From a virus, in the IMG/VR virus record IMGVR_UViG_3300037092_000015, positions 1 through 64,000 of that record: a stretch of 64,000 nucleotides of DNA; one strand, given 5' to 3'. Shown in pieces: positions 16,923-25,873 of this stretch. The notes beneath the pieces are model-generated. The model saw only the letters and a list, made by a program, of their open reading frames with translations, did no database searches and had not been told where the DNA came from. A program made the translations under genes and the position numbers. Position 1 is the first letter of the stretch, and every line of letters starts with the position of its first letter.

Positions 16923-17717
16923 TCAAAAAGGAACATCCTCAGGCTCCGGCTCCGCCGCTTCGCCTTGCGGCTCACTCGGTGGAGGTTCGTTTTCTGGGGC
17001 TTCCGGTTGTGCCTGCCCGTCGTCAGTCGGCTGTGCGGCGGAGCTCTTGGTTTTGGCGAAGTAACCTTCCAAGAACACTGCCAGTTCGGCGTCGCATACC
17101 TTTGCCATTGCGTCCGTCTCTGGCTTGATGTCCACCATCGAGAATTTTGGTAGTATGTAAGTCACGTCGCCATTCACAATGGTATCGCCCTTTGCGATCA
17201 CCACTGCCCTTTCATACACTTCCCCTTGAGGGTGGCTTGATCCTCGCCGGTGAGCCTTCTTGAACTCAATCCACGCGTTGACACTTGAACCTTTGATGTG
17301 TAATCCTCCAATCTTCAGCACTGGCACCTTTGGGTCTGGGAAGAACCCGATGTAGATGCTGTTGTAGAAGTGCCCGCCAACGGCCTTGCTCGTAACGTGG
17401 TCTTTAATGTCCTTGTAGAACCCTGACGTGATTACGTCGCCTTTGTAAGACTTCACGACCATCACTTCGGAACGGCTGTCCCGCACTTCGTTGGAGTAGA
17501 TGCCGCCGATCTGCTTTGAGTATCCACGGACGCAGGACAACTCGTCCAGCACCAGGAACTTAAACCCGTCTCTGACGTTCACCCGCATTCCTTTCTTTTG
17601 CGTTTTCGGGTTGTCTAGGTCCTTGTCCCAGTATTGTAACTGGCCCGTCTTACCGCTCCATTCAAACCACCGGACTGCTGGATTTGGTCTCGTGTCAACT
17701 GGATTTGATCTGCTCAT
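16923..17717 (-). CDS. SSB-like phage replication protein (264 aa)
   Basis: The start MSRSNPVDTR follows a GGAAAGGAAAAAC site and makes ATGA with a leader ORF. The core (about 20-190) looks beta-rich. A Pro/Glu-rich linker then ends in EPEDVPF, much like the acidic tip of single-stranded-DNA-binding proteins that recruits partner proteins. First main gene after the 17.85 kb promoter and upstream of the recombination/helicase genes, which fits an SSB role. The fold itself is not recognised, so the call rests on tail and context. Confidence 0.55.
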   Translation of the reverse strand: MSRSNPVDTRPNPAVRWFEWSGKTGQLQYWDKDLDNPKTQKKGMRVNVRDGFKFLVLDELSCVRGYSKQIGGIYSNEVRDSRSEVMVVKSYKGDVITSGFYKDIKDHVTSKAVGGHFYNSIYIGFFPDPKVPVLKIGGLHIKGSSVNAWIEFKKAHRRGSSHPQGEVYERAVVIAKGDTIVNGDVTYILPKFSMVDIKPETDAMAKVCDAELAVFLEGYFAKTKSSAAQPTDDGQAQPEAPENEPPPSEPQGEAAEPEPEDVPF

Positions 17718-17824
17718 GTTTTTCCTTTCCTTGATAAACCGCACGCCCCGGGCAGGTGCATCAAACGTGAATTGGACGCACCGAAGTCCCGAGGCGGCGG
17801 TAAGTTGTTTGTCGATTGATTCAC
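17714..17824 (-). CDS. Putative leader ORF (36 aa)
   Basis: A GTG-initiated frame, only a few bases downstream of the predicted transcription start, ends in ATGA with the SSB-like gene. An inverted repeat GGTGCGTC/GATGCACC lies inside it. The same promoter-leader-coupled-gene layout occurs at the other two promoters. Confidence 0.35.
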   Translation of the reverse strand: MNQSTNNLPPPRDFGASNSRLMHLPGACGLSRKGKT

Positions 17825-17844
17825 GTTATGCAGGCAACATAACG
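17824..17844. promoter_or_regulatory. Palindromic operator-like site
   Basis: The perfect inverted repeat CGTTATG-N7-CATAACG (17824-17830 and 17838-17844) overlaps the -10 region of P17.8, a typical place for a repressor or activator site. Confidence 0.5.
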
Positions 17845-17865
17845 CAACTCCTGCCCGTTTGGCAA
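17836..17865 (-). promoter_or_regulatory. Predicted phage promoter P17.8
   Basis: On the minus strand: -35 TTGCCA (17860-17865), 18-base spacer beginning AACGGG, -10 TATGTT (17836-17841). It separates the structural block from the replication block and should drive the latter. Close relative of P5.9. Confidence 0.6.
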
Positions 17866-17985
17866 CAACTATTTTGAGAAATCTTTTAAGCCGGTTTCAT
17901 CCACCGACACCGCGCACGGCAGACACTACGGATACGGCACCGGCGCCAGCAGCTTGATCTTCTGGACGCTCCGCGCCGTGCCGAC

Positions 17986-18270
17986 TCACTTCAACCCCAC
18001 CCTGACCATCCACACCACATTCGTGCCGCGCTGCTGCTGGACCACCGAAAAGCTCTGTAGCCCATTGGTCCGGGCGGATTGCAGCGCGGCGAGCACGGCG
18101 TCCATAGTGGTGAACGTCTGAGGGTCGGCCTGGCGCAGCGAGCTGGTATGGACTATCCAGCCGGTAAAGTTGGTGCGGACTCCCGACCAGGGATTCACCG
18201 GCGTATGATTGGTTTGTGCGCCAGCCGACACGGCCAGAGCGACGATTGCGATTGCGATTATGTGTTTCAT
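17986..18270 (-). CDS. Exported small protein (94 aa)
   Basis: The N-terminus MKHIIAIAIVALAVSAGAQ is a Sec signal peptide with a cleavage site after SAGA. The mature part is about 75 residues, Thr/Asn-rich. After the TGA the same frame stays open for 19 codons to a TAG at 17926 and reads as plausible protein, so stop readthrough or a recent nonsense mutation is possible. Last gene of the structural block. Confidence 0.65.
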   Translation of the reverse strand: MKHIIAIAIVALAVSAGAQTNHTPVNPWSGVRTNFTGWIVHTSSLRQADPQTFTTMDAVLAALQSARTNGLQSFSVVQQQRGTNVVWMVRVGLK

Positions 18271-18276
18271 AAAGCG

Positions 18277-19191
18277 TTAAGGGGACGTGGTCCAAGTGGC
18301 CACCCCGAGCGAGGTGACGTGCAGATACATCGGCACCCCATTGTCCGATGCTTGCAGCATAAGCGTGGTGCCGCCGTTGCCGCCGGAGTCCGGGCCGATT
18401 ACAGCAGTCGAATTGAGGGTCAGGATGTTAGCGGTGAGCGAGTCCCCAGCCGGGTCTGCAAACGACGCGGCCACGACGTTACCGCTGCTATCAATCGTCG
18501 CCGCGCCGCCGTAGAAATTCAGCGGGGCCGTGCTATCTTGAATTGTGTTTCCATTCAGGTTGGCCGGGCTTCCGAAGGTCACCGAGCCGCTGATTGTGTC
18601 CACCAATGTAGTCCCTTGAAAATCAATACCAACCCCCGTGTCTTTGGATGCTATGACGACCGGCCCATAGAAAGTTGGTTGAGCAAAGTTAAGGGATGGC
18701 GGGAACTCGATGTTGGCCGCCTGAAAAACGATGGTGTTTGGGTAGCCATAGACCCCCTCTCCAAAAGCCCCAAATCCCCAAGTGCCGTCGCCGCTCGCAT
18801 ACCACGGCGGCGTTCCCACTATCCCAAGCGTTGGGTCAAATGCGCCACCCGGCCCGCAAATGCCCGACAGGTTGGTTGCGAAGTGCGTCTGCCAGTCCAC
18901 ATCCTGCAACACCGGCGTCTGGCTGCCGCCGCCTCCCGTAACATTGGTCCCCATAAAGTTGGTCAGCGCCCAGTTCAACCCGGCGATGCTGTCGCTCTGG
19001 AATTGGAAGTTGTGGTTGATCTTGTTCCAAATCACGATGTATGAATCGCGCGCCGAGTCCGCCCCGTTTGTGCCGCAAAAGATGTTCGTGGTGAACGGCA
19101 GCGCGTAGTAGAGGTTGGTCGAGTAGGTGAAGTCCTGCCCTGGAGCCATAGAGGCCCAGAGCAATCCGATCAAGCAGAGTAGTCTTTTCAT
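18277..19191 (-). CDS. Exported fibre-like protein (304 aa)
   Basis: Signal peptide MKRLLCLIGLLWASMAPGQ, then Gly/Thr/Asn-rich, beta-prone sequence with repeats such as GTTLVDTISGSVTFGSPANL, typical of phage fibre or receptor-binding shafts. No tail-fibre family can be named. The Sec signal is odd for a virion protein and is shared by several neighbours. Confidence 0.65.
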   Translation of the reverse strand: MKRLLCLIGLLWASMAPGQDFTYSTNLYYALPFTTNIFCGTNGADSARDSYIVIWNKINHNFQFQSDSIAGLNWALTNFMGTNVTGGGGSQTPVLQDVDWQTHFATNLSGICGPGGAFDPTLGIVGTPPWYASGDGTWGFGAFGEGVYGYPNTIVFQAANIEFPPSLNFAQPTFYGPVVIASKDTGVGIDFQGTTLVDTISGSVTFGSPANLNGNTIQDSTAPLNFYGGAATIDSSGNVVAASFADPAGDSLTANILTLNSTAVIGPDSGGNGGTTLMLQASDNGVPMYLHVTSLGVATWTTSP

Positions 19192-19198
19192 AAGTCAA

Positions 19199-19378
19199 TT
19201 AAGGCCCGCACCCAGCGCAAGGCCGTTGGTTTGTGACGCGGAAAATCTCATTGGCCAGCGCGTCCTCGATGTCGCCAGCCGCCGCTCGGCTAGGCACTGT
19301 TGGCGCTTGGCGATTCCTCTTGGCCTTTGGCTTCGCCGGCCGCATCTGGAATACCTTGGTGACGTTGGCTTTCAGCAT
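19199..19378 (-). CDS. Small basic protein (59 aa)
   Basis: Start chosen at MLKANVTKVFQM, 7 bases inside the end of the large upstream gene. Lys/Arg/Pro-rich N-terminus and a CAGCGP end. Function unknown. Confidence 0.5.
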   Translation of the reverse strand: MLKANVTKVFQMRPAKPKAKRNRQAPTVPSRAAAGDIEDALANEIFRVTNQRPCAGCGP

Positions 19379-22300
19379 GACGTGAATTTCTTGTAAGCAT
19401 CGGCAAACACTGGAGTATTGGCCGCAATGGTTCGGCACGCAGCCAAGTAGAACCCGTAGATCGTCGCCACGTCCCCGTAACTGCCGTCCCCGTTCGGTGG
19501 GGTGGGGATTCCGGTTGGCAATCCGTCCGCAAAGTCCGCTGTGACAACATTCGTCGTCGGGTCATAGGGCAGCGTGATGCCAGTCGGCAGTATCGGTGCG
19601 GTTTCGTTTTTAAGCCATCCGAGATTGGCCGGGTAAGTGGCGCGGGCCTCGACCAAAGGAGGCGCGGGGTAATACTTAACCATCGGAATGGGCGGGTCGG
19701 AATCCGGGTCTCCGGCTATGTCCGCCAGGCCGCTCCCGTCATCCGACGACCATTGGAATTGCGGACTGGACGCAGCGGTTTCCGGCGCGAACGGAGGCTG
19801 CCAAAACGGGTCCACCATCGCCGTCGGCGCAGCCCCCATCCAAAACGCCCCAAACGCATCATCAAAAAGAAACGTGCCCGGGAAGTCGAACAGCTTCTGG
19901 TTGCGGAAAGATTCCAACGGCACGGGCGGCGGCGGGAGCGAGCCGCCGGTGTGTGCTGGCCCGCTGCCTGTGTCCGCTGGCGGCGAGTAGAACGGCACAA
20001 ACCCTACCACCGCCGGGCAGCACGGACTCATTCGGATATTCGCATCCAACACTTGAGCCGGCATCACTCCCGGCTGCGGGGCACTCAGGCCGGCCCCATT
20101 CCATGCCACCGCCGGGCCGGTATAGCCTGGAGCCGGTGTTGTCTGTACCGCCCGAATGTTGAACCCCCACTGCACCTGCACGAAGTCGCCTTTGGGCCGA
20201 TTGTCATCATACTCTGGCTTGAACACGTTGTCTGTCGTGCGCAGCTGGGTTCCAACCGAATAGAGCAGGTGCGGGCAAAGGAATGCCGCCGTGGTGAAGT
20301 TCCCAACGGCGTAGGCCACTGCGCCAACCGGCACTGTGCCGCCCGTCGTCCACGTCACCTCGTCGTCCGAGGTAGTGCCGCCGACCGTCGGGTTCCAGGT
20401 CGGCGCTATGCCGTTGCTGGTGCCTCCGGTGGTAGCCGTCTGGATTGTCTGCCCGACGAGAATCTTCTGGCCGGTGACGTAATCCGTCGATGCTTCCCAT
20501 GCGCCGTATTTTGTGAGGGTCGCGGTGCTGCCAACTTGCGCGTGCGGGTTCCTGTTGCTCGCGTCCGGAGCGTAGCAATCCACCAACAGGGTCGGGTTGC
20601 CGCTGGCCGCAAGCCAGTAGGGGGTTGCCGGCATCACGAAGTTGGTGTTCGCCGTGCCGTCCCACCAAGCCGCGCAATCCAGCACCCCAAACGGCGGCGC
20701 GGTCCAGAAGCGCATCATACCGACGTAGCCCTCGCCAATGTCTGCCCCGGTTGGAATGTCGCCCAGTCTTGTTCCTACGCTCAAAGTGAAAGAGCCGTCT
20801 CCGTTGTCTGTGCAACCTGTCACTGAATACACCCCGTCGCCGCCGATCATCACGTTACCGCTTGCGACCAAACCTCCCAGAAGCGGCGTAGCAGCGTTAT
20901 TGGTTTTCGTCACGTTCAAACTTCCGCTAGAGCCAGAGCCGGAATTGACGGCGCATACTGTCGTCTGGTCCACCGCAAACTTGTCCAGCCCGTAAGGCCG
21001 GGCGAAGTTCACTGACTGCCAAATCTCCTTCGCCTCGACATACTTCCCGCCGACCATGATCGCGTCCTTCTCCCGGAGCCAGGAGTTCGGCAGGTTCCCG
21101 TATTGCGCTCCTGAGTCGTATTGGGACTCGAATCGGTTCATCCAGCGCATCGCCGTCGCTGGCAGGCTCCCGTCGAATGTTCCGCCGTGCGAGATGCAAG
21201 ACCACACCCATCCTCCATCATCGGATACGGTGTCATTCCAGCGCAACCAGTTCTGCGCGGCGAACCAGAAGTGCTCGTCGCTCCCGGCGGCGTTATGGCT
21301 GACAATCGCCCCCGAGTATAGCGGCCCGGCAAGGTGACTGCCTGCCACGTTGCTGTTGTTCACACTACCGTCTAGCCCGACCCACATGAAGCCCGTCGGG
21401 TCGAAGTATGTCCGCTGCGGCCAGGTGGAGTCCTCATTCTGTGCCTGGGTATAATCGTTCACCGTCGCCATCGTCGGCTGCGGCTCCGTCGGCCCCACCT
21501 CCACCTCGTCAAAAACGACCAGCGGCGCGTTGGCTAGCTCCTCATCCATTCGATACGGATAGATGGTGTCACTCGTCATGTTCCACGCATCTGCAAGCGC
21601 CAGCCAGTCCGCGTAGCAGTCCGCCGAAGTGTAGGGGTCGGTCAGCGCCAGCGTCGCTGCATTGGTCTGCGTATAGATGGTACCCTCCGAGGATGCAGCT
21701 GCTTCTGAATAGCCGTAGGATAGCAAAGTATTTCCCCACGTAGCCGACTCGGTGGTATCATACGCCTCCACCGTCTTCACCACCGTCTCCACCACCGAGG
21801 TTTGCAAGTAGTGCGTCGTTAGCGAGCAACTGCCGGAAGAAATAACCACCACTGCCGTCGCGTTGGTGACATTCCCCTCACCGTCGTCCGTGCCAAACGT
21901 CCACGTCCATGAAGTGCCACCGCCCGTCACGACCCCACTAACTCCGCCGTCAGAAACTAGAAGCGGATAGTTCTGAAACTGCGCTATGAAATAGAGAATA
22001 ATTGCGTCGTGGTCCCACCCCACAATTTGCGCGAATAGCCCGCCAGCATCCACCCAGGGATTAACGTCCCCCACCGGAGTATATGCCGGGTCGGGTGTAT
22101 AGCTCAGCACGTTTCCGAGCGAGTATGTCTGGATTCCCGTGTAACGCCCCACCGTAGAAGCCCCGCTAACAGTTCGTATGCTGGTCCCAGGTCTGCCGTT
22201 CTGCTCTGGGTCGGTCGGGTCCCATATTGAAACGACCCGCTCCATCGTTAGGCTTGTGATTGCCGCCGTCCGGTAGCGCACCTGCGGAGCCACATTGTTG

Positions 22301-22866
22301 AACCCCGTAACCGTGGACCACATTCCGGCGGGCGGGTTTTGAACGTTACCATCCGTCGAACCCGTCGTGCAACTCACCGAGACAATCGGAGTCGGGTCGT
22401 TCCGGTCGTTTATGCCCAGTATGCCCTGCCAGTATTTGCGGGCGTTGACCCATTTCGCGCCGACCTTGTGGCATTTCTTGAAGCTGACCTTCGTTCTGTC
22501 GGGTGAGTAGCAGTTGTGGTCAATGGCCTGGACCGGCAGACCTCCGCAAGCCATGATGTCGTTCACCGTGTCCTGAATTTGCTGGGCGCTGATGCCGTTC
22601 AGGTCCCCGAACAGCCATGCACCGCACAGTCCAGTGCTTAGGACGCACGGCACTGGCGGGTCCAGTAATCCATCGTAAGCCTGATCCGTCCTGGGAACCG
22701 GAGACCCTGTGCTATAAGTCGGCGGCGATGCCCCGTCCGACTTCCGAACCGCCGTCACGTTCGCCAGCCGAGGAACCACGTCGCATCCGCTAAGGTGATT
22801 CGGATGCGTGTAGATGATCGAGCCGAGAGGCGGCAGCCTATACGGGAGTGCGAAATTGCCAGGCAC
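19372..22866 (-). CDS. Large tail/fibre structural protein (1164 aa)
   Basis: One of the longest proteins here. It is rich in Gly, Thr, Trp and aromatic residues, with many short beta-like segments and no long helices except about 380-450. No signal peptide. Position among fibre-like genes downstream of tape-measure and tail genes suggests a tail-tip or host-contact component. I cannot assign a family. The region around 650-870 (GSGSSGSLNVTKTNNAATPL and following) looks like a separate beta domain. Confidence 0.7.
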   Translation of the reverse strand: MPGNFALPYRLPPLGSIIYTHPNHLSGCDVVPRLANVTAVRKSDGASPPTYSTGSPVPRTDQAYDGLLDPPVPCVLSTGLCGAWLFGDLNGISAQQIQDTVNDIMACGGLPVQAIDHNCYSPDRTKVSFKKCHKVGAKWVNARKYWQGILGINDRNDPTPIVSVSCTTGSTDGNVQNPPAGMWSTVTGFNNVAPQVRYRTAAITSLTMERVVSIWDPTDPEQNGRPGTSIRTVSGASTVGRYTGIQTYSLGNVLSYTPDPAYTPVGDVNPWVDAGGLFAQIVGWDHDAIILYFIAQFQNYPLLVSDGGVSGVVTGGGTSWTWTFGTDDGEGNVTNATAVVVISSGSCSLTTHYLQTSVVETVVKTVEAYDTTESATWGNTLLSYGYSEAAASSEGTIYTQTNAATLALTDPYTSADCYADWLALADAWNMTSDTIYPYRMDEELANAPLVVFDEVEVGPTEPQPTMATVNDYTQAQNEDSTWPQRTYFDPTGFMWVGLDGSVNNSNVAGSHLAGPLYSGAIVSHNAAGSDEHFWFAAQNWLRWNDTVSDDGGWVWSCISHGGTFDGSLPATAMRWMNRFESQYDSGAQYGNLPNSWLREKDAIMVGGKYVEAKEIWQSVNFARPYGLDKFAVDQTTVCAVNSGSGSSGSLNVTKTNNAATPLLGGLVASGNVMIGGDGVYSVTGCTDNGDGSFTLSVGTRLGDIPTGADIGEGYVGMMRFWTAPPFGVLDCAAWWDGTANTNFVMPATPYWLAASGNPTLLVDCYAPDASNRNPHAQVGSTATLTKYGAWEASTDYVTGQKILVGQTIQTATTGGTSNGIAPTWNPTVGGTTSDDEVTWTTGGTVPVGAVAYAVGNFTTAAFLCPHLLYSVGTQLRTTDNVFKPEYDDNRPKGDFVQVQWGFNIRAVQTTPAPGYTGPAVAWNGAGLSAPQPGVMPAQVLDANIRMSPCCPAVVGFVPFYSPPADTGSGPAHTGGSLPPPPVPLESFRNQKLFDFPGTFLFDDAFGAFWMGAAPTAMVDPFWQPPFAPETAASSPQFQWSSDDGSGLADIAGDPDSDPPIPMVKYYPAPPLVEARATYPANLGWLKNETAPILPTGITLPYDPTTNVVTADFADGLPTGIPTPPNGDGSYGDVATIYGFYLAACRTIAANTPVFADAYKKFTSC

Positions 22867-22869
22867 AAC

Positions 22870-23430
22870 TCAACAGGTTGATTTCCAGAGCAGCCAATAC
22901 ACCTTGTATGGGTCTGCCGTTCCATCCAAGTCTCCCTTCAGCGGAGATCCGCTCGTGGCTGCCACCCCACTCGTAGGCACCGGGTCTTGCGGCATGTTGT
23001 AAGCCCCGCCAGAAGTCTTTTTGGGAACGTCGCAAAGCGCCTGCCAGATTCCCGGAGTGGCGAGGAGGGTTTGTGATCCTGGCAGTACCAAATCAATCAA
23101 ACCCACCGTCGCAATCGGATTCTGCGGCGAGATGCAAACGAACGTGTTCTTTTTAACCGCCACGGATGGGTCAAGTTCCTTGTAAGGCGTCTGCCACGGA
23201 AACTCGCTTGACGGCGAGTCCTGGCTCCCGCCCCGGCGTCGCAAGTTGTTGATCGCTTCTTGGTGTGACCGCACAGCATTAGTCAACGACCCTAACTGCG
23301 AAGCGGTCTGCTGGTTCTTGATCCACTGCCTGCTAGTGTCTCCCGACTCTCTATGAGAAGACAAAGCTGAGTTTTCACGCAGACGCGGAGACGGAGGCGT
23401 TGTAATGCGGCTGAGTCGTGTCGGGTTCAT
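22870..23430 (-). CDS. Hypothetical structural protein (186 aa)
   Basis: Soluble protein with a helical N-terminal segment (SRQWIKNQQTASQLGSLTNA) and a C-terminal beta-like half. It sits between the large tail protein and the DUF1353 gene. No recognisable domain. Confidence 0.65.
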   Translation of the reverse strand: MNPTRLSRITTPPSPRLRENSALSSHRESGDTSRQWIKNQQTASQLGSLTNAVRSHQEAINNLRRRGGSQDSPSSEFPWQTPYKELDPSVAVKKNTFVCISPQNPIATVGLIDLVLPGSQTLLATPGIWQALCDVPKKTSGGAYNMPQDPVPTSGVAATSGSPLKGDLDGTADPYKVYWLLWKSTC

Positions 23431-23849
23431 GGTTTCACATATTCCGCCCTATCCTTGTCAAATGCCGCCTGCCCGCCCACTCGTAGAGCGTTGTAAATCG
23501 TGTAGGCATGAATGTAGTCCTCACCGAGCCACAGCATGATTTCAAGCAGGAGGTTGTCGCACTCTAGCCGGGTCCAGTCCAGGCCCAGAAGTCCCTTGTA
23601 GCCCGCGTCGTGGTAAACGTATCCCGGCCACACCAGCCCGAATGGCGCAAAGCCGGGGATGGACCAACAAATACCAGGGATAGAACCCCCGTCCGTCGCG
23701 TAGCCTTCTGGCAGTTCTAATACCTCAAGCGTGGAGGTGTCGCCGGGGACGTTGCGAACCTGCGTGGCGTAGCGCGGCAACGGCGGAACGCCGACCATGT
23801 TGCGGCCATCCCGAGTCCGCACCGTGAAGTCTGGAATTATGAATGGCAC
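23427..23849 (-). CDS. DUF1353 family protein
   Basis: GTG start one base after the preceding TGA. The family pattern is clear: ATDGGSIPGICWSIPGFAPF, then VYHDAGYKG and an AYTIYNALRVGG C-terminal helix. DUF1353 proteins occur in many phage tail/lysis regions; their function is not established. The conserved His-Asp pair suggests metal binding or enzymatic activity. Confidence 0.8.
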   Translation of the reverse strand: MPFIIPDFTVRTRDGRNMVGVPPLPRYATQVRNVPGDTSTLEVLELPEGYATDGGSIPGICWSIPGFAPFGLVWPGYVYHDAGYKGLLGLDWTRLECDNLLLEIMLWLGEDYIHAYTIYNALRVGGQAAFDKDRAEYVKP

Positions 23850-23850
23850 A

Positions 23851-24000
23851 TCACTTCACCCGCGTCAGAACGCTATACCACCGCCCGGTCTTGCGGTCCC
23901 GCTTGCAGCGCTCGGTGTATTCGCTGCCGTTCAAGAACCGCAGTCGGGGCTGCGGCGTGCGCCGAAACAGCCCTACGATGAATGACCAAAGGTGATTCAT
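23851..24000 (-). CDS. Small hypothetical protein (49 aa)
   Basis: A short frame fits exactly between its neighbours: ATGA overlap with the protease stop upstream and one base before the DUF1353 GTG. Product MNHLWSFIVGLFRRTPQPRL, then NGSEYTERCKRDRKTGRWYS: a hydrophobic N-terminus and a basic C-terminus. Confidence 0.65.
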   Translation of the reverse strand: MNHLWSFIVGLFRRTPQPRLRFLNGSEYTERCKRDRKTGRWYSVLTRVK

Positions 24001-24749
24001 GTCACGCGCTGGCAGAGCCAGAAGTCACTAGCAAGGTCCGGATCGGTAAAGTAGGTGTATGGAATTGTGAAGTAGCCTTTGAGGCCCCAAGTCGTGCCCC
24101 ACGAGTTTCTCACGATGAACGCCTGCTTGCTGTCATCGTATCCGACCAGCAGAACGGCATGGCCGCCTTGAACAGACTCTTTGGACAGGTCCGGCATCGG
24201 CACCACCCCGGAAGCGGATACAGAATCGCTCTCGAAGCTATCGTAAACGGTGAACCCACCAACGACGGTCCCCTGCACCAGAGCAGCCTTGAGGTCTTCC
24301 AGAACGGTGTTGTCCACGGCCCGGTATTGAAGCAGGAGTTCCTTGGCTGCGTCCGCGTAGCAGTTGGCTAGCGGCGACGCGGCGAACTGCAATTCGTCAT
24401 AAGGCCACTCGCTCTCAGGACAGCATCCTTGAGAATTGATGCTCTTGATTCCGTCCCGGATTTCCGCTCCCGAGTCGCTGTCAACACTGTCCTCGATCAC
24501 GCGTTCGTTGAAGTAGATGAACAGGCGCGACGGCATCACCAACGGCTCGTTCTGAGCGGCTTGCAGGAATTGCAGCGCACCGGCCAGCGCATTGGCTGTG
24601 CATGAACCTAGCTGGCCCTGGTCGTAGCACGGCGGCAGCTTGTCCGTCCAGTCCACTGAGGCGGGTAGCGCGACGGGAGCACGAAGAAAGCGCCGGTCTC
24701 GCTTGTCCGGCCCGGAAGGATGCCAACCGTAACAGTGGTTCGTTCTCAT
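23997..24749 (-). CDS. Papain-like (C1A) cysteine protease
   Basis: The catalytic elements are in order: oxyanion Gln and nucleophile in QGQLGSC (Cys50), GGHAV (His197) and RNSWGTTWG (Asn215). At 250 residues without signal peptide or long prodomain it matches compact C1A domains found in bacteria and some phages. It lies among tail and exported-protein genes, so it could process virion proteins or act on the host envelope. A murein hydrolase role is less likely. Confidence 0.9.
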   Translation of the reverse strand: MRTNHCYGWHPSGPDKRDRRFLRAPVALPASVDWTDKLPPCYDQGQLGSCTANALAGALQFLQAAQNEPLVMPSRLFIYFNERVIEDSVDSDSGAEIRDGIKSINSQGCCPESEWPYDELQFAASPLANCYADAAKELLLQYRAVDNTVLEDLKAALVQGTVVGGFTVYDSFESDSVSASGVVPMPDLSKESVQGGHAVLLVGYDDSKQAFIVRNSWGTTWGLKGYFTIPYTYFTDPDLASDFWLCQRVT

Positions 24750-24958
24750 TTTACGGCGTCAAAAACGAACCCCTCTCGAAATGCTGCTTCGCTGCCGAAC
24801 CAAGACAGTATCGGGTCCATAGAAAACGAAGTGACGGTCGCCACTTCAACCTCATGGGTGTCCGCGTCCTCGATCACCCCAATTACCTTGTGCCGCAGGA
24901 ACTTCACCGGCCCCGCAGGTTGCTTCCACCAATGGCCTTGTTTAATCTCCATTTTCAT
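24746..24958 (-). CDS. Small hypothetical protein (70 aa)
   Basis: The ATG at 24958 overlaps the preceding stop (ATGA). Beta-rich sequence (PVKFLRHKVIGVIEDADTHE). ATGA overlap with the downstream protease suggests coupling, perhaps as an inhibitor or chaperone, but there is no direct evidence. Confidence 0.55.
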   Translation of the reverse strand: MKMEIKQGHWWKQPAGPVKFLRHKVIGVIEDADTHEVEVATVTSFSMDPILSWFGSEAAFREGFVFDAVK

Positions 24959-25413
24959 AGTCTCCACACCAGCCCAGCCACCAGCCACGGGCTTCGTTCC
25001 GTCGTTGCCTTAACCACCCCGAGCGTCAGGTCCAGCGTCTTGACCGGCGTGTCCACCGAGATTCCACCATAGGCCAGCCCGACTGCCGACCCACTGCCAG
25101 AGCCATAAAGCCCCGTAGCCGCCCCAGTGCCCATCCAGGGTGTAATCGTCACCGGCCCGAGCGTCAGCGGGTACTTCAGTTGGAAGTTGGCCGACGGCAT
25201 CGCCACGGTAACCGGGCGCGGGAAGTAGTAGAACCCCACCCCGGCCCCGACGTAGGGCGTGGCGTTGTAGATCGCCAGAACGCCCGCGCCAATCTGCCGG
25301 GTGCCCGCGTCGTAGAGGCCGAACGCCGCCACATCGAAGCCGTTAGTCTGCGCCCGCGCTGCCGGGCACAGCAGCGCGGCGGCAAGGGCGATGAATGCCG
25401 CAAGGCGCTTCAT
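24955..25413 (-). CDS. Exported beta-barrel-like protein (152 aa)
   Basis: Signal peptide MKRLAAFIALAAALLCPAARA cleaved at ARA. The mature part alternates aromatic/hydrophobic and small residues in strands (VLAIYNATPYVGAGVGFYYF) and ends in VWRL, as small outer-membrane barrels do. If so, it would sit in the host outer membrane, possibly for superinfection exclusion or lysis. Confidence 0.65.
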   Translation of the reverse strand: MKRLAAFIALAAALLCPAARAQTNGFDVAAFGLYDAGTRQIGAGVLAIYNATPYVGAGVGFYYFPRPVTVAMPSANFQLKYPLTLGPVTITPWMGTGAATGLYGSGSGSAVGLAYGGISVDTPVKTLDLTLGVVKATTERSPWLVAGLVWRL

Positions 25414-25414
25414 A

Positions 25415-25873
25415 CTAACGCAAATGTGGCGGGAGCAACTGGGCGGAGACGCGGCGCACGGCGGCGGGTGCGGCGACGGGCGGTAGCCCGGCGGTCAGCC
25501 CGGCGCACGTCGCTTGCAGGTAAGGCTCCATCGCGGTAGTCGCGTTGGTGCCAATGAGCGACCAGACGCCTTCATAGGCCAAGAGGGCACCGTCCACGAT
25601 CAGCTTGGAGTTGCTGTTCGTGATTCCAGCAGCCGACAGGTCGTTGACGATGGTGGCCGGGTTGACGTTGGTGCTGGATGCTTCGGCGCAGATTACGTCA
25701 CGCGCCAGGGCCACATCGGGAGCCGCTTGCGGATAAACATCCAGGCCGACTTGAACCCCAGTGGAGACGGCGGTTTGCAGCGCGGCGGGCGTCATGACTG
25801 AGGTGGTGGAGCATCCGGTCAGCGCGAGGCCGGCCAGGAGCGTGAGGGTGAGTAGTGCTGTTTTGAACTTCAT
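25415..25873 (-). CDS. Lipoprotein (152 aa)
   Basis: Signal peptide MKFKTALLTLTLLAGLALTG followed directly by Cys; the lipobox LALTGC is clear. Thr/Val/Ala-rich mature region with VICAEASSTNVNPATIVNDL. Close to small membrane proteins, so an outer spanin-like (Rz1) part is possible, but it is longer than usual for one. Confidence 0.7.
   Translation of the reverse strand: MKFKTALLTLTLLAGLALTGCSTTSVMTPAALQTAVSTGVQVGLDVYPQAAPDVALARDVICAEASSTNVNPATIVNDLSAAGITNSNSKLIVDGALLAYEGVWSLIGTNATTAMEPYLQATCAGLTAGLPPVAAPAAVRRVSAQLLPPHLR

Noticed and set aside
17824-17844. CGTTATG/CATAACG palindrome as an attC remnant
   Set aside because: Too short, no arms or loop; position over a -10 box fits an operator better.
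19753-20826. 357-codon plus-strand ORF
   Set aside because: Antisense to the 1164-residue tail protein; Arg/His-rich composition and no ribosome site.
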